Shown piece by piece: positions 50,736 to 59,502 of a DNA stretch of 64,000 nucleotides. The first letter of the stretch is position 1. Every line of letters begins with the position of its first letter. The notes beneath the pieces are model-generated. The model saw only the letters and a list, made by a program, of their open reading frames with translations, was not told the DNA's origin and made no database searches. Origin of the DNA: an uncultured Acidobacteriota bacterium. GTDB lineage: Bacteria > Acidobacteriota > Thermoanaerobaculia > Multivoradales > SZUA-115. The translations under genes were made by a program, and so were the position numbers. Where the stretch lies: assembly GCA_937867335.1 (NCBI GenBank), contig CALMKX010000229.1, positions 18,696 to 82,695 of the forward strand, given 5' to 3'.

Positions 50736-53380
50736 TCCGCCGGGGTATCGCGCGGCGCAACGAAGACGGCGCAGTAGAGGGGCGGGAGCTCGAAGCTCAC
50801 CGTGCGAGGGTCGAAGCAAGGCCCGTCCCCTCCGCCGGCGAGCTCGGGATGGAGCTCGAAGCGAAGAGAGCCGAGATTCTGGGCTGGAACGCTGCGGGTT
50901 TCGCGCCAGGCGTTCCACGCCACCACCACTTGCTGCCAGCGAGGGTCCCGCTCTCCCTCTCGATCCTGGATCGACTGGACGATCAAGCCTGGGGCCACCT
51001 GCGGCCCTGGGCTCAGGAAACGAACTCGGGCCAGCACTTCTTCGGCCGTGGCCAGCCGGAAGAGAGGCGAACTGCGCCGGATGCGGAGCCAGGCGAGGAA
51101 CTGGCGGTAGCTCCGCTCGATCTGGCCGGGGCTCGGCTTGAGATCCGCTCTCGCCAGCAGCGGCCGTAGCAGGGGCCAGCGGGAGCGGTTCTTGGCCGAA
51201 GGCGGTAGGCCTCGGCCCCAGCCGTTGTCCCGGCGGCTCCAGTCGAGGGCGTTGAACCAGTCGCCGGACTGGTAGCTGTCCCGATCTCCAGACTTCGAGC
51301 GCAGGAGCTCCATGCCGGCGTGGAAGAAGGGAATCCCCTGCGAGAGCGCGACCAGCGAGATGCCCAGCGCGTGCCAGCGAAGCCGCTCCTCGAGCGGCAC
51401 TTCCGGCGGCAGCTTGAGCATCAGGGCGTCGAAGAGAGTCTCGCCGTCGTGGCATTCGAGATACTGCACCGTTTCGAGTGGGGTCGCCGAGAAGCCCTCC
51501 GGCAGGTCGAGGCCAGGTTGGATCTCGAGCTGCTCCGTGACGCTCCGGACGCCGGGGGGAGCGAGACTGCCGGCGAGAGAGAGTTCCACCAGGGCCTGCG
51601 CCCGCTCGAGGCGGAGCAGGGATGCGGCAGCCTCTTCTGGGCGCGAATAGCTGCCCAGGCCGGAAGCGAAGCCAGGCTCAGCAGGATCACTGAACGGGCC
51701 GCCACCGCGGGCGGCGTCGCGCAGGCGATCGCTGAAGGTGGCGATGCCGCAGCCCAGAAGGTTCTTCTGGCAAGCGTTCTCGAAGCGAGCGTTGCCGGCG
51801 ACTTCGCCGAAGTCCCAACCCTCGCCCAGAAGCAGCAGGCGAGTGCCGTCGACGCCATCTCCTTCGTGCGTCAGGGTCCTCAGGGCATCGCGGACCTCGA
51901 GCATCAGCGCGAGAGGATGGTGCCCCATCAAGTCGAAGCGAAAGCCGTCCACCTTGTAGGCGCGCGCCCAGCGCAACAACGTGTCGAGCATCAGCTGGGC
52001 CATCCGCCGATGCTCGGTGGCGGTGTTGGCGCCGCAGGCGCTGGTTGCCAGCTGGCCATCGAGGTCGAAGCGATGGTAGTAGCCGGGAACGATGCGGTCG
52101 AGCACCGAAGTGGGCCACTGGCCGGCGGCAGCCGTGTGGTTGTAGACCACGTCGAGGACCACCCTGAGACCGAGCCCGGAGAGCGCCGCCACCAACTCGC
52201 GAAGCTCGAGGATGCGGGCGGGGCCGTTCGGGTCGGAGGCGTAGCTGCCCTCGGGCACGCCGAAGTGAAGGGGGTCGTAGCCCCAGGCGAAGCCGTCCAG
52301 GTCCGCAACGGCCGAGATGCGCTGCTGGGGCAATTCCGAGCTGGGCCCGCACCGCTCGAAGCCTTCGAGGAGCACCTGGTCGCGGCGGCGTTCGGGAACA
52401 GTAGAGAAATCGCCCACGGGCAAGAGCTGGATGTGGGTCACTCCAGCGGCCGCGAGCTCGGCCAGGTGAGCCCGCCCCCGTGAACCCGGGGCGGCGAAGG
52501 CCCGGAAGCCGCCTCGATCGGCAGCCGGCACGCTGGTGTCGGCGATCGAGAAGTCGCGCACGTGGAGCTCATAGACTACGGCGTCCGCGAGGCTCGCGAG
52601 CGGGGGCTTGGAGAGCTCGCGCCAGCCGGGTGGCATGAGCTCAGGGTCGTCGAGGTCGACGATCTGGGAACGCTCACCGTTGGCCGAAAGGCTCACGGAG
52701 TAGGGGTCAGTGACCTGGTTGGCCACCCGCTTCTGGACGGCAGGAGCCCAGACCTCGACCTCGTAGAGGTAGAAGAGGTTCTTCCAGCCAGGCTCGCCGC
52801 GAACGCTCCAGACGCCCGAGAGAGAGTCTTCGCGCAGCTCCACGGAGCAGCGAGGGAGTGGGTCTCCGGCTCTCTCGAAGAGCAATAGCCGCACTCTCGT
52901 GGCGGTGGGGGCCCAGAGCTTCAGGGTGGGCTTCGGGCCCTCGAAGAGGACGCCCAGCTCTTGCCTACCTGGGTAGAGCTGGTCGAGCAGGGTGGGGATC
53001 TGCACCGAAGTGGCCACCCTGAGCGAGCCGGACGGGTCGACGGCGCAGACCGCCAAGGCCTCCTTGAGCACGGATCGGAGATCGAGCTCGGCCGCTCTGG
53101 GAAGGCGGAAGCCAGCGAGCTCGCGAAGATGAGGCTGGAGCTGGCTCCAGGGTTCAGGGAGCGCGGTGGATTCGAGCTCGAGAGGTGTTCCGGAGCCCCC
53201 CAGGAGGGCCTGAGGGTCGGGCCAGCCGTGGGCCGACCAGCACAGCCGGAAGCTCCAGTCGAGTCCCTCGCCGAGGTGCCAGCCGATTCGCTGGAGGTCC
53301 CCTGCGAGGTGCCAGCCGATTCGCGAGGGCTCGAGCCAGTGGGCTCGGGAGGAGGCGAGGTTCACGGCAGAACTTGCCAA
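50705..53380 (-). CDS. pulA: Pullulanase-type alpha-1,6-glucosidase (GH13)
   Basis: An 891-residue glycoside hydrolase. An N-terminal CBM48-like region (about 130-240) precedes the GH13 barrel. The conserved regions are DVVYNH (about 410), DGFRFDLMGHH with the nucleophile Asp (about 478), LLLGEGWDF with the acid Glu (about 518) and LECHDGE (about 643). It should cut alpha-1,6 branches in glycogen or pullulan. No signal peptide is visible, so an intracellular role in glycogen use is likely. The N-terminus contains two copies of IGWHL encoded by short DNA repeats also found beside the transposase at 62 kb. Its 3' end overlaps the outer-membrane gene. Confidence 0.9.
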   Translation of the reverse strand: MASSAVNLASSRAHWLEPSRIGWHLAGDLQRIGWHLGEGLDWSFRLCWSAHGWPDPQALLGGSGTPLELESTALPEPWSQLQPHLRELAGFRLPRAAELDLRSVLKEALAVCAVDPSGSLRVATSVQIPTLLDQLYPGRQELGVLFEGPKPTLKLWAPTATRVRLLLFERAGDPLPRCSVELREDSLSGVWSVRGEPGWKNLFYLYEVEVWAPAVQKRVANQVTDPYSVSLSANGERSQIVDLDDPELMPPGWRELSKPPLASLADAVVYELHVRDFSIADTSVPAADRGGFRAFAAPGSRGRAHLAELAAAGVTHIQLLPVGDFSTVPERRRDQVLLEGFERCGPSSELPQQRISAVADLDGFAWGYDPLHFGVPEGSYASDPNGPARILELRELVAALSGLGLRVVLDVVYNHTAAAGQWPTSVLDRIVPGYYHRFDLDGQLATSACGANTATEHRRMAQLMLDTLLRWARAYKVDGFRFDLMGHHPLALMLEVRDALRTLTHEGDGVDGTRLLLLGEGWDFGEVAGNARFENACQKNLLGCGIATFSDRLRDAARGGGPFSDPAEPGFASGLGSYSRPEEAAASLLRLERAQALVELSLAGSLAPPGVRSVTEQLEIQPGLDLPEGFSATPLETVQYLECHDGETLFDALMLKLPPEVPLEERLRWHALGISLVALSQGIPFFHAGMELLRSKSGDRDSYQSGDWFNALDWSRRDNGWGRGLPPSAKNRSRWPLLRPLLARADLKPSPGQIERSYRQFLAWLRIRRSSPLFRLATAEEVLARVRFLSPGPQVAPGLIVQSIQDREGERDPRWQQVVVAWNAWRETRSVPAQNLGSLRFELHPELAGGGDGPCFDPRTVSFELPPLYCAVFVAPRDTPADQNRRVAPIV
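53273..53324. repeat. Two direct copies of a dispersed 19-base repeat
   Basis: GAGGTGCCAGCCGATTCGC occurs at 53273-53291 and again at 53306-53324, 33 bases apart, inside the 5' end of the pullulanase gene. The same sequence appears inverted at 62834-62852 beside a RAYT-like transposase, and with one mismatch at 61619-61636. The second copy agrees with the 62.8 kb copy over two more bases. Confidence 0.8.
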
Positions 53381-53423
53381 GTGAACGCTCGCCAGAACCT
53401 TCCCGGGCCGAGAGTGGGCTATC

Positions 53424-54779
53424 TCAGGGTGCGGAATTGGCCGAGTCGCGGGCTGCCAGCTCGTCCAAGTGCTCGGCCTTCCAGGTCATGGCCCGGAGGA
53501 TGCGGTTGCGGCCACTCGGGTGGTCGTAGAACAGGATCTCCTCGAGCGGCGTGGGAGAGAGCTTGCGATATTCGCTCAGCTTGAGGGCCGTACTCGCGAA
53601 GCCGTCCGGCTCGCGGGCGGCGTTCAGGCCGAAGGCGTCGGCTTCGGCTTCGTTGACGCGGATGATGGTGTTGGTCACCGGCGTCATGAAGAAGAAGAAC
53701 ACCGAGAAAATGGCGCCCAGCAGGGGCAGGCCGGCGGGGTCGGCGAGAGAGCGCACGCCCCGGTTCGCGGCCCAGCGGCTGCGAACGCGCTCGAAGCTCC
53801 AGGCCAAGAAGGCGAATCCAAATGCGATCACTAGGGCGAACGCCAACACGGCCTTGTAGATGTGATTCATCACGTAGTGCCCGAGTTCATGGCCCATCAC
53901 CGCCTTGATCTCGCCCACCGAGCAGCGCGCCAGCAGGTTGTCGTTGAGGGTGATGCGCATGGTGTTGCCGAAGCCGCTCACGTTGGCGCTGATGCGCTTG
54001 CTCTGGCGCGAGGCGTCCATCACCCAGACGTCTCTCACCGGAACTTCGTTGGCCCTCGCCATAGAGAGGATCGGGCCGGCGATCTTGGGGTTTTCGAGGC
54101 GAGTGTACTTGTTGAACAGTGGGGCGATGAACACCGGCGCGATCAGGGCCACGAACATCAGGAAGACCACCGAGACCACGGTTCCCCAGATCCACCAGGA
54201 GCGGGGCGCGGCGCGGAAAACGCGGTAGATGCCCACGATCGCGAGGGTGCCGAGAATCAGGGAGACGCCCAGGCCCTTGAGGTTGTCGCCGAGCCAGGCA
54301 GCGAACGTCTGGTTGGAAAGGCCGTACTGATGCTCCCGGAAGTAGCCCTGGTAGACATCGAGCGGGAAAGAGAAGAGCGCTCCCAGAACCAGGAAGGGAG
54401 GGGCGAAAGCAGCCGTCTGGAGCCAGGGGCGAGTGGGGAAGAGTCGCTCCGCCCAGTTGCGCAGGCGAACCGCGAGGCCACTCTTGAGCCAGAGCCAGCA
54501 CACGCCCAGCCCGTAGAGCAGGCCCCAGAGCTGGAGCCAGTAACCGCCCTCGAAGTAGGCGTCCGAGCGCGCTCGATCCGCGGGCGAGAGGGTGGCCAGA
54601 TAAGCCTCGGTAGCTGCCGCGGGGTCGAGGTGGCCGCCCGCGCCCTGAGCCGCCGCTGGCGGCGCGGGCTCGGGGACGCTCGGGGTCTGGGCGTGCGCCG
54701 CAGACCAGGAGCCGAGCAGGAGGGTCATCAGGATGGCGAGGGCTAAACCAGCATTGCGGGCCGTCCGCTGTGAATTCAT
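53424..54779 (-). CDS. M48 family membrane metalloprotease (Ste24-like)
   Basis: A 451-residue integral membrane zinc protease. A signal-like N-terminus is followed by several transmembrane helices. The zinc motif HELGH lies at about 296 (VMGHELGHYVMNH), and the third ligand Glu is in NEAEADAFGLNAAR, near 376. The pattern NVSGFGNTMRITLNDNL and AIVGIYRVFRAAP corresponds to the Ste24/CAAX protease branch. In bacteria it is thought to act in membrane protein quality control. The gene is divergent from the amidohydrolase, with a 63-base gap. Confidence 0.9.
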   Translation of the reverse strand: MNSQRTARNAGLALAILMTLLLGSWSAAHAQTPSVPEPAPPAAAQGAGGHLDPAAATEAYLATLSPADRARSDAYFEGGYWLQLWGLLYGLGVCWLWLKSGLAVRLRNWAERLFPTRPWLQTAAFAPPFLVLGALFSFPLDVYQGYFREHQYGLSNQTFAAWLGDNLKGLGVSLILGTLAIVGIYRVFRAAPRSWWIWGTVVSVVFLMFVALIAPVFIAPLFNKYTRLENPKIAGPILSMARANEVPVRDVWVMDASRQSKRISANVSGFGNTMRITLNDNLLARCSVGEIKAVMGHELGHYVMNHIYKAVLAFALVIAFGFAFLAWSFERVRSRWAANRGVRSLADPAGLPLLGAIFSVFFFFMTPVTNTIIRVNEAEADAFGLNAAREPDGFASTALKLSEYRKLSPTPLEEILFYDHPSGRNRILRAMTWKAEHLDELAARDSANSAP

Positions 54780-54842
54780 ACTTACCTCCGCCCCAGCATA
54801 CGCTGGCCCGATATCGAGGGTTTCTCAGGGGGGAATCATCGC

Positions 54843-56564
54843 ATGATCGTCTCGATGGCTGCCTTCACCCTGGCCGCGCTCGCTGGCTTGGGAGCCGACT
54901 CGGCTCCTAGCGCCGCGCCCGCGTACGATCTCCTGTTGACCAACGCCGAGATCTACGACGGCAGCGGCTCGCCCCCGACCCACGGCAGCGTGGCTGTCGA
55001 GGGGGACACCATCGTGGCCGTGGGGCCCTTGCCCGGAGCCCACGGCAAGCGGGAGATCGACCTTCACGGCCTGGCGGTTTCGCCGGGCTTCGTCAATGTC
55101 CTGTCCTGGGCCACGGAGTCCCTCCTGGTGGATGGGCGGGCGGCGAGCGATGTGGCACAAGGAGTGACTCTCGAGGTCTTCGGCGAAGGCTGGTCGATGG
55201 GGCCTCTGTCCGAGGCGATGAAGACGGAAGCCCTCGCCCATCAAGGGGATCTCAAATACCCCATCACCTGGACCACCCTCGGGCAATATCTCGATCACCT
55301 GGAGGCAGGCGGTATCGCGGTCAACGTCGCGTCGTTCGTGGGCGCGACCACGGTGCGCATCCATGAAGTGGGCTACGCAGACCGTGCGCCGACGCCCGAG
55401 GAGCTCGAGCGCATGAAAGCCCTCGTGGGCCAGGCGATGGAAGACGGAGCGCTCGGCCTGGGCTCCTCCCTGATCTACCCGCCCGCCTTTTTCGCCCAGA
55501 CGCCCGAACTGGTGGCCCTGGCTCAAGTGGCCGGGCAGTACGGCGGTGTCTATATCTCGCACATGAGGAGCGAGGGCGACCGACTGCTGCCGGCGATCGA
55601 CGAGCTTCTCACCATCGCCCGTGAGGCGCGGATTCCCGCGGAGATCTACCACTTCAAGGCCGCCGGCCGGGCCAACTGGCCGAAGTTCGAGGAGGCGATC
55701 GCCAAGATCGAAGCCGCTCGTGCGACTGGGCTCAAGATCACCGCCAACATGTACAGCTACACCGCGGGCGCTACGGGCCTGTCCGCCACCTTGCCGCCGT
55801 GGGCCCAGGAAGGGGGGCTCGAGGCCTTTCTGGGGCGGCTGAGAGATCCAGCGGTGCGGGCCCGCCTGGCAGCCGAGATGGACCGCCCCGGGGAGACCTG
55901 GGAGAACTTCTTCCTGGCCGCCGGGCCGGAGCAGATCCTGCTCGCGAGCTTCAAACAAGCCGCCTTGAAGCCGCTCACCGGCAAGAGCCTGGCGGAGATC
56001 GCGCGGATGAGAGGTGTGAGCCCGGAGCAGGCGGTTTTCGATCTGATCCTCGAGGATGGCAACGATCCGGGCGCGGTCTACTTCCTGATGTCCGAAGACA
56101 ATGTGCGCCGGGGCCTCTCGCTGCCCTGGGTGAGCCTCGGCTCCGATGCCGAAGCACCGGCACCGGAGGGCGTGTTCCTGCAGTCGAGCCCTCATCCGCG
56201 GACCTACGGCAATTTCGCGCGGTTCCTGGGCCGCTATGTTCGAGAGGAGCGGCTACTGCCCCTCGCCGAGGCGATTCGCCGGCTGACCTCGCTTCCCGCC
56301 GAGAATCTCCATCTCGGCCAGCGGGGTCGCCTGGCGCCTGGCTACTTCGCGGATCTGGTGGTGTTCGACCCGGCACGGATTCGCGATCGGGCCACCTACG
56401 AGCAGCCGCATCAGCTCGCCGAAGGAGTGCTGGATGTATTCGTCAACGGCATCCAGGTGCTCGCCGAGGGCAAGCCTACCGCCGCGCGCCCTGGCCGAGC
56501 GGTACGCCGGGCTAGCGGGCCGCCGAGCCGCGTTCCGACCGCAGCCGCCCCAGCTCGGCCTTGA
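54843..56564 (+). CDS. Exported amidohydrolase-family protein, D-aminoacylase-like, lacking HxH
   Basis: A 573-residue amidohydrolase with an N-terminal hydrophobic segment (3-20) that may be a signal peptide. The fold is like N-acyl-D-amino-acid deacylases: GLAVSPGFVNVLSWATESLL, YISHMRSEGDR, a His in EIYHFKAAGRAN, and C-terminal LGQRGRLAPGYFADLVVFD. The HxH metal pair usually found after PGF(I/V)D is absent here (PGFVNVLSW). The remaining histidines could still bind one metal. Function is uncertain. The last 53 bases overlap the convergent gene at 56512. Confidence 0.82.
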   Translation: MIVSMAAFTLAALAGLGADSAPSAAPAYDLLLTNAEIYDGSGSPPTHGSVAVEGDTIVAVGPLPGAHGKREIDLHGLAVSPGFVNVLSWATESLLVDGRAASDVAQGVTLEVFGEGWSMGPLSEAMKTEALAHQGDLKYPITWTTLGQYLDHLEAGGIAVNVASFVGATTVRIHEVGYADRAPTPEELERMKALVGQAMEDGALGLGSSLIYPPAFFAQTPELVALAQVAGQYGGVYISHMRSEGDRLLPAIDELLTIAREARIPAEIYHFKAAGRANWPKFEEAIAKIEAARATGLKITANMYSYTAGATGLSATLPPWAQEGGLEAFLGRLRDPAVRARLAAEMDRPGETWENFFLAAGPEQILLASFKQAALKPLTGKSLAEIARMRGVSPEQAVFDLILEDGNDPGAVYFLMSEDNVRRGLSLPWVSLGSDAEAPAPEGVFLQSSPHPRTYGNFARFLGRYVREERLLPLAEAIRRLTSLPAENLHLGQRGRLAPGYFADLVVFDPARIRDRATYEQPHQLAEGVLDVFVNGIQVLAEGKPTAARPGRAVRRASGPPSRVPTAAAPARP

Positions 56565-57045
56565 GGTTGGCGATCTCGCGGTTCTTTTCGGCCAGAAGAC
56601 GCACCAGGCCCTCGCGGCTCCAGGTGGGTAGGGTCTCGATCGCCCTACCTCCGCCGAGAAGCTCGCTCAGCCGTTCGCGATCCTCGTGAGCGGCGCCGGT
56701 GAGCGAAGAGCTGAACTCCGGCTCGAGCAGGGCTCGTCGGAGTCCTTCCGGGTCGCGGTGGGCAGCCAGCATCAGGCCCTGCGCAGTCCGCAACGCGGCC
56801 ATCTCGAGGCTGAAGCGCTCCCCTTCTTCGAAGAAGGCCACGTCGCTCGCAACAGCGGCGCCTTCCAATCGCGCCCGGAAGAGAAGGTCGAGCAGTCGGG
56901 AGGTCGCAGCCTCCGCGACGGAGGCGGCGAGCGTGTCCCCCACCAAGAAGCGGGATGCGAGCCCTAGCTCGCTTCCCGTGACCGTGAGGATTCGACCCCG
57001 CGGGTCGCAGTCGACAACGAGCTCCGGGCCGCGAGCGGAGAGCAA
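56512..57045 (-). CDS. Hypothetical protein with C-terminal coiled coil
   Basis: A 177-residue cytoplasmic protein. Residues 1-110 look like a small PAS- or GAF-like sensor (DCDPRGRILTVTGSELGLASRFLVG), and a helix at about 148-172 (LVRLLAEKNREIANLKAEL) is a likely coiled coil. I do not recognise the family firmly. It follows apaG by three bases, so the two are co-transcribed. It overlaps the end of the convergent amidohydrolase gene by 53 bases. Confidence 0.6.
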   Translation of the reverse strand: MLSARGPELVVDCDPRGRILTVTGSELGLASRFLVGDTLAASVAEAATSRLLDLLFRARLEGAAVASDVAFFEEGERFSLEMAALRTAQGLMLAAHRDPEGLRRALLEPEFSSSLTGAAHEDRERLSELLGGGRAIETLPTWSREGLVRLLAEKNREIANLKAELGRLRSERGSAAR

Positions 57046-57048
57046 GGC

Positions 57049-57447
57049 TCAATTCACCGCGGTGGGGACCGCCAGCGTGAAAGGGGCGATGGTGGCTTCG
57101 AAGTTCTCGCCGCCGGCCGAGACCATGTGGTAGCAGCCGTGCATCGAGCCCACCGGAGTGGAGAGCGGACAGAAGCTCTGGTACTCGAAGCTCGCGCCGG
57201 GCTGGAGCACCGGCTGCTCGCCCACCACACCGGGGCCCACCACGCGCTGGGTCTGACCGTTGCCATCGGTGATCACCCATTCGCGGCTGATCAGCTGGGC
57301 GGACTCGGAGCCCAGGTTCGAGATGCGGACCTGGTAGGAGAAAAAGAACAGGCCGTCGCGCTCGGAGCTGCGAGCCGGAACGTAGAAGCTCTGTGCCTCT
57401 ACCCGGATTCCACGGGTGACGGCTTCACTGTGGGTGGGGTCGCCCAT
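57049..57447 (-). CDS. apaG: ApaG-domain protein
   Basis: A 132-residue ApaG protein. The family pattern is clear: RGIRVEAQSFYVPARSS, FFFSYQVRISNLGSESAQLISREWVITD, GPGVVGEQPVLQPG, and GCYHMVSAGGENFEATIAPF. ApaG has a fibronectin type III-like fold and is linked to Co/Mg homeostasis and nucleotide metabolism, but its activity is unsettled. It precedes the coiled-coil protein by three bases. It is divergent from the YtxJ-like gene. Confidence 0.93.
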   Translation of the reverse strand: MGDPTHSEAVTRGIRVEAQSFYVPARSSERDGLFFFSYQVRISNLGSESAQLISREWVITDGNGQTQRVVGPGVVGEQPVLQPGASFEYQSFCPLSTPVGSMHGCYHMVSAGGENFEATIAPFTLAVPTAVN

Positions 57448-57526
57448 CGGAAATAAACTCGGCGCTTCTGGCTATTATGGCATGACGACCGGAGCCGGAT
57501 CGTTTCACGCGCCCCCGGCCTTGACC

Positions 57527-57871
57527 ATGACCGACCTCACCAAACTCGAAAAAATCGAACAAGTTCCCTCGCTTCTCCAGGCCTCGCAGGAACGGCCGGT
57601 GGTACTTTTCAAGCACAGCTTGATCTGCCCCACTTCCGAAAGGGCCTATCAGGCGTTCCGGCGGTTTCTCGCCCGAAGGGAGGGGGACGCCGCCCTCTTC
57701 GCCCTGGTCGAGATCCAGCGCGCCCGGGACGTGTCCAAGGAGATCGCCCGCCTCACCGGTGTCCAGCACGAGTCGCCGCAAGTGATTCTGCTGCGCGACG
57801 GCCGCCCGGTGTGGAACGCGAGCCACCTGGACATCACCGAGCAGGCCCTCGAGGACGCGCTGACTGCCTAG
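57527..57871 (+). CDS. YtxJ-like thioredoxin-fold redox protein
   Basis: A 114-residue thioredoxin-fold protein similar to YtxJ (DUF2847), proposed to be a monothiol bacilliredoxin-type partner in bacillithiol systems. The active site is KHSLICPTSERAY with a single Cys, followed by VVEIQ-like strand text (FALVEIQRARDVS) and ESPQVILLRDGRPVW with the cis-Pro position. An in-frame start 45 bases upstream is possible, but the domain starts at 57527. The stop overlaps the CoA ligase's end by four bases. Confidence 0.82.
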   Translation: MTDLTKLEKIEQVPSLLQASQERPVVLFKHSLICPTSERAYQAFRRFLARREGDAALFALVEIQRARDVSKEIARLTGVQHESPQVILLRDGRPVWNASHLDITEQALEDALTA

Positions 57872-59433
57872 CCCCGCCCTCCGCGGAGCTTTCCCCGGTC
57901 CACCTTGCCCAGGTGGGTGCGCGGCAGCGAAGGAACGAAGACGATCTCCCGAGGATGCTTGTAGGCATCGAGACGAGCCAGGGCGAATGCCTTGAGCTCG
58001 TCGGCGAGCTCCGGAGTCGGCTGATCCGTGACCACATAGGCCTGGGGCTTGATCAGCCCCGCGCCATCCGGGACGCCGACCACCGCGCACTCCCGCACCG
58101 CGGAATGCCCGAGAAGGCAGCTCTCCACCTCGGCAGGCGCCAGCCAGCGCCCAGCCACTTTCAGCACCTCGTCTCCCCGTCCGTGGTAGGAGATGTAGCC
58201 CTCAGCGTCACGGCTCGCGAGATCCCCGCCCACGAACCACTCGCCGCGGAAAGCCTCCTCGGTACGGGCTTTCTCTCGCCAATAGCCCTGCGCCAGCGAG
58301 CCACCCCGAACCCACATCCGACCGACTTCGTCGGCCCCGAGTTCGACGCCTTCCTCGTTGCGGATCGAGACCTCGAAGCCGGGGACGACCCGTCCCAGAG
58401 TTCCGGGCTTGACGGCGCCCGGCAGGTTGGAGACGAAAATGTGCCACATCTCCGCGGTGCCCAAGCCGTCGAGGAGCTCCACGCCGAAGGTGTCCCGGAA
58501 ACGGTGGTAGAGCTCGACCGGGAGCGCCTCGCCCGCCGAGGTGGCGAAGCGCAGGCTGCTCAAGTCCTCGCTCGATGCGGCCGGGTGCTGCACCATCTGG
58601 TTGACCAGGGTCGGAACGTTGATGAGGATGCTGGGGCGGTGGCGGCGGATCTTGGCGAAGATCACCTCGGCCGACGGGTGCTCCGGGAAGAGCACGGCGG
58701 TGGCCCCCACCGAGAAGGGAAAGAACAGGTTCGAGCCGGTGGCGTAGCCGAAAAAGAGCTTGGGCACGGCGAGGGTGACGTCCTCGGCTCGGTAGCCCAG
58801 GGCGCAGCGGGCGTAGAGTTCCGTGGTGTTGGCGAAGGAGGCGTGGCTCTGGATGACCGCCTTCGGCCTGCCGGTGGTGCCTCCCGAGAAGAGCCAAATG
58901 GCGGCGTCGTCCCGGTGAGTGGTCTCGGCTTCGAGCTCGACAGACGAACTCGCGAGCTCGTTCTCGAGCTGGTAGGCCGGGCCGGCGGGGCCGTGGGCGG
59001 CGACGAGCAGGCGAGGAAAGCGGGTCTCCGCCTGCGCCTGCGAATAGGCTGGCACCGCGTCGCTCGCCACCACGGCGGCCTTGGGCCGGATGTACTCGCA
59101 GAGTCTCGAGAGCTCTCCGGCCGAGAGCTTCGGGTTCACCATGACGACGACGGCACCGATCTTCAGGGCGCCGAAAAGCACAGCCACGAACTCGGCGGAG
59201 TCGCTCAAAGCCACGATCACCCGCTGCTCGGGCTCGACCCCCAAGCGAGCCAGAGCGTTGCCGGCGCGATTGGCGACCTCGGCGACCTCGGTATAGGTCC
59301 ACCCGCGAGTGCTGCCGTCGGGCTGGTCGACCCGCAGAGCGAGGTGGTCTCCGCGTCCTTCTTGCAGGCGCCGGTCGAGCAAGTACTGGGTGAGGTTGAA
59401 GCGCTCTGGAATCTCGAAGCGGGGTTCAGCCAT
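57868..59433 (-). CDS. Aryl-CoA ligase (2-aminobenzoate/benzoate-CoA ligase family)
   Basis: A 521-residue adenylating ligase of the benzoate-CoA ligase group. The P-loop is SGGTTGRPKA (near 183-192), the hinge region is GWFVGGDLASRD-like text (GEWFVGGDLASRDAEGYISYHGRGDEVLKVAG), and the C-terminal lysine lies in THLGKVDRG near 511. VPKLFFGYATGSNLFFPFSVG matches benzoate- and 2-aminobenzoate-CoA ligases. It is the last gene after kynureninase, so anthranilate is the likely substrate (inference). The product would feed the monooxygenase cluster at 10.8-18.2 kb. Benzoate activity is possible too. Confidence 0.83.
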   Translation of the reverse strand: MAEPRFEIPERFNLTQYLLDRRLQEGRGDHLALRVDQPDGSTRGWTYTEVAEVANRAGNALARLGVEPEQRVIVALSDSAEFVAVLFGALKIGAVVVMVNPKLSAGELSRLCEYIRPKAAVVASDAVPAYSQAQAETRFPRLLVAAHGPAGPAYQLENELASSSVELEAETTHRDDAAIWLFSGGTTGRPKAVIQSHASFANTTELYARCALGYRAEDVTLAVPKLFFGYATGSNLFFPFSVGATAVLFPEHPSAEVIFAKIRRHRPSILINVPTLVNQMVQHPAASSEDLSSLRFATSAGEALPVELYHRFRDTFGVELLDGLGTAEMWHIFVSNLPGAVKPGTLGRVVPGFEVSIRNEEGVELGADEVGRMWVRGGSLAQGYWREKARTEEAFRGEWFVGGDLASRDAEGYISYHGRGDEVLKVAGRWLAPAEVESCLLGHSAVRECAVVGVPDGAGLIKPQAYVVTDQPTPELADELKAFALARLDAYKHPREIVFVPSLPRTHLGKVDRGKLRGGRG

Positions 59434-59502
59434 GACGATCCACCGTAAGGGAAAGCAGCCAGAATTCTAGTCGCAGCGCTGGTCGGCGCGGGGTCTCGGC
59501 GA

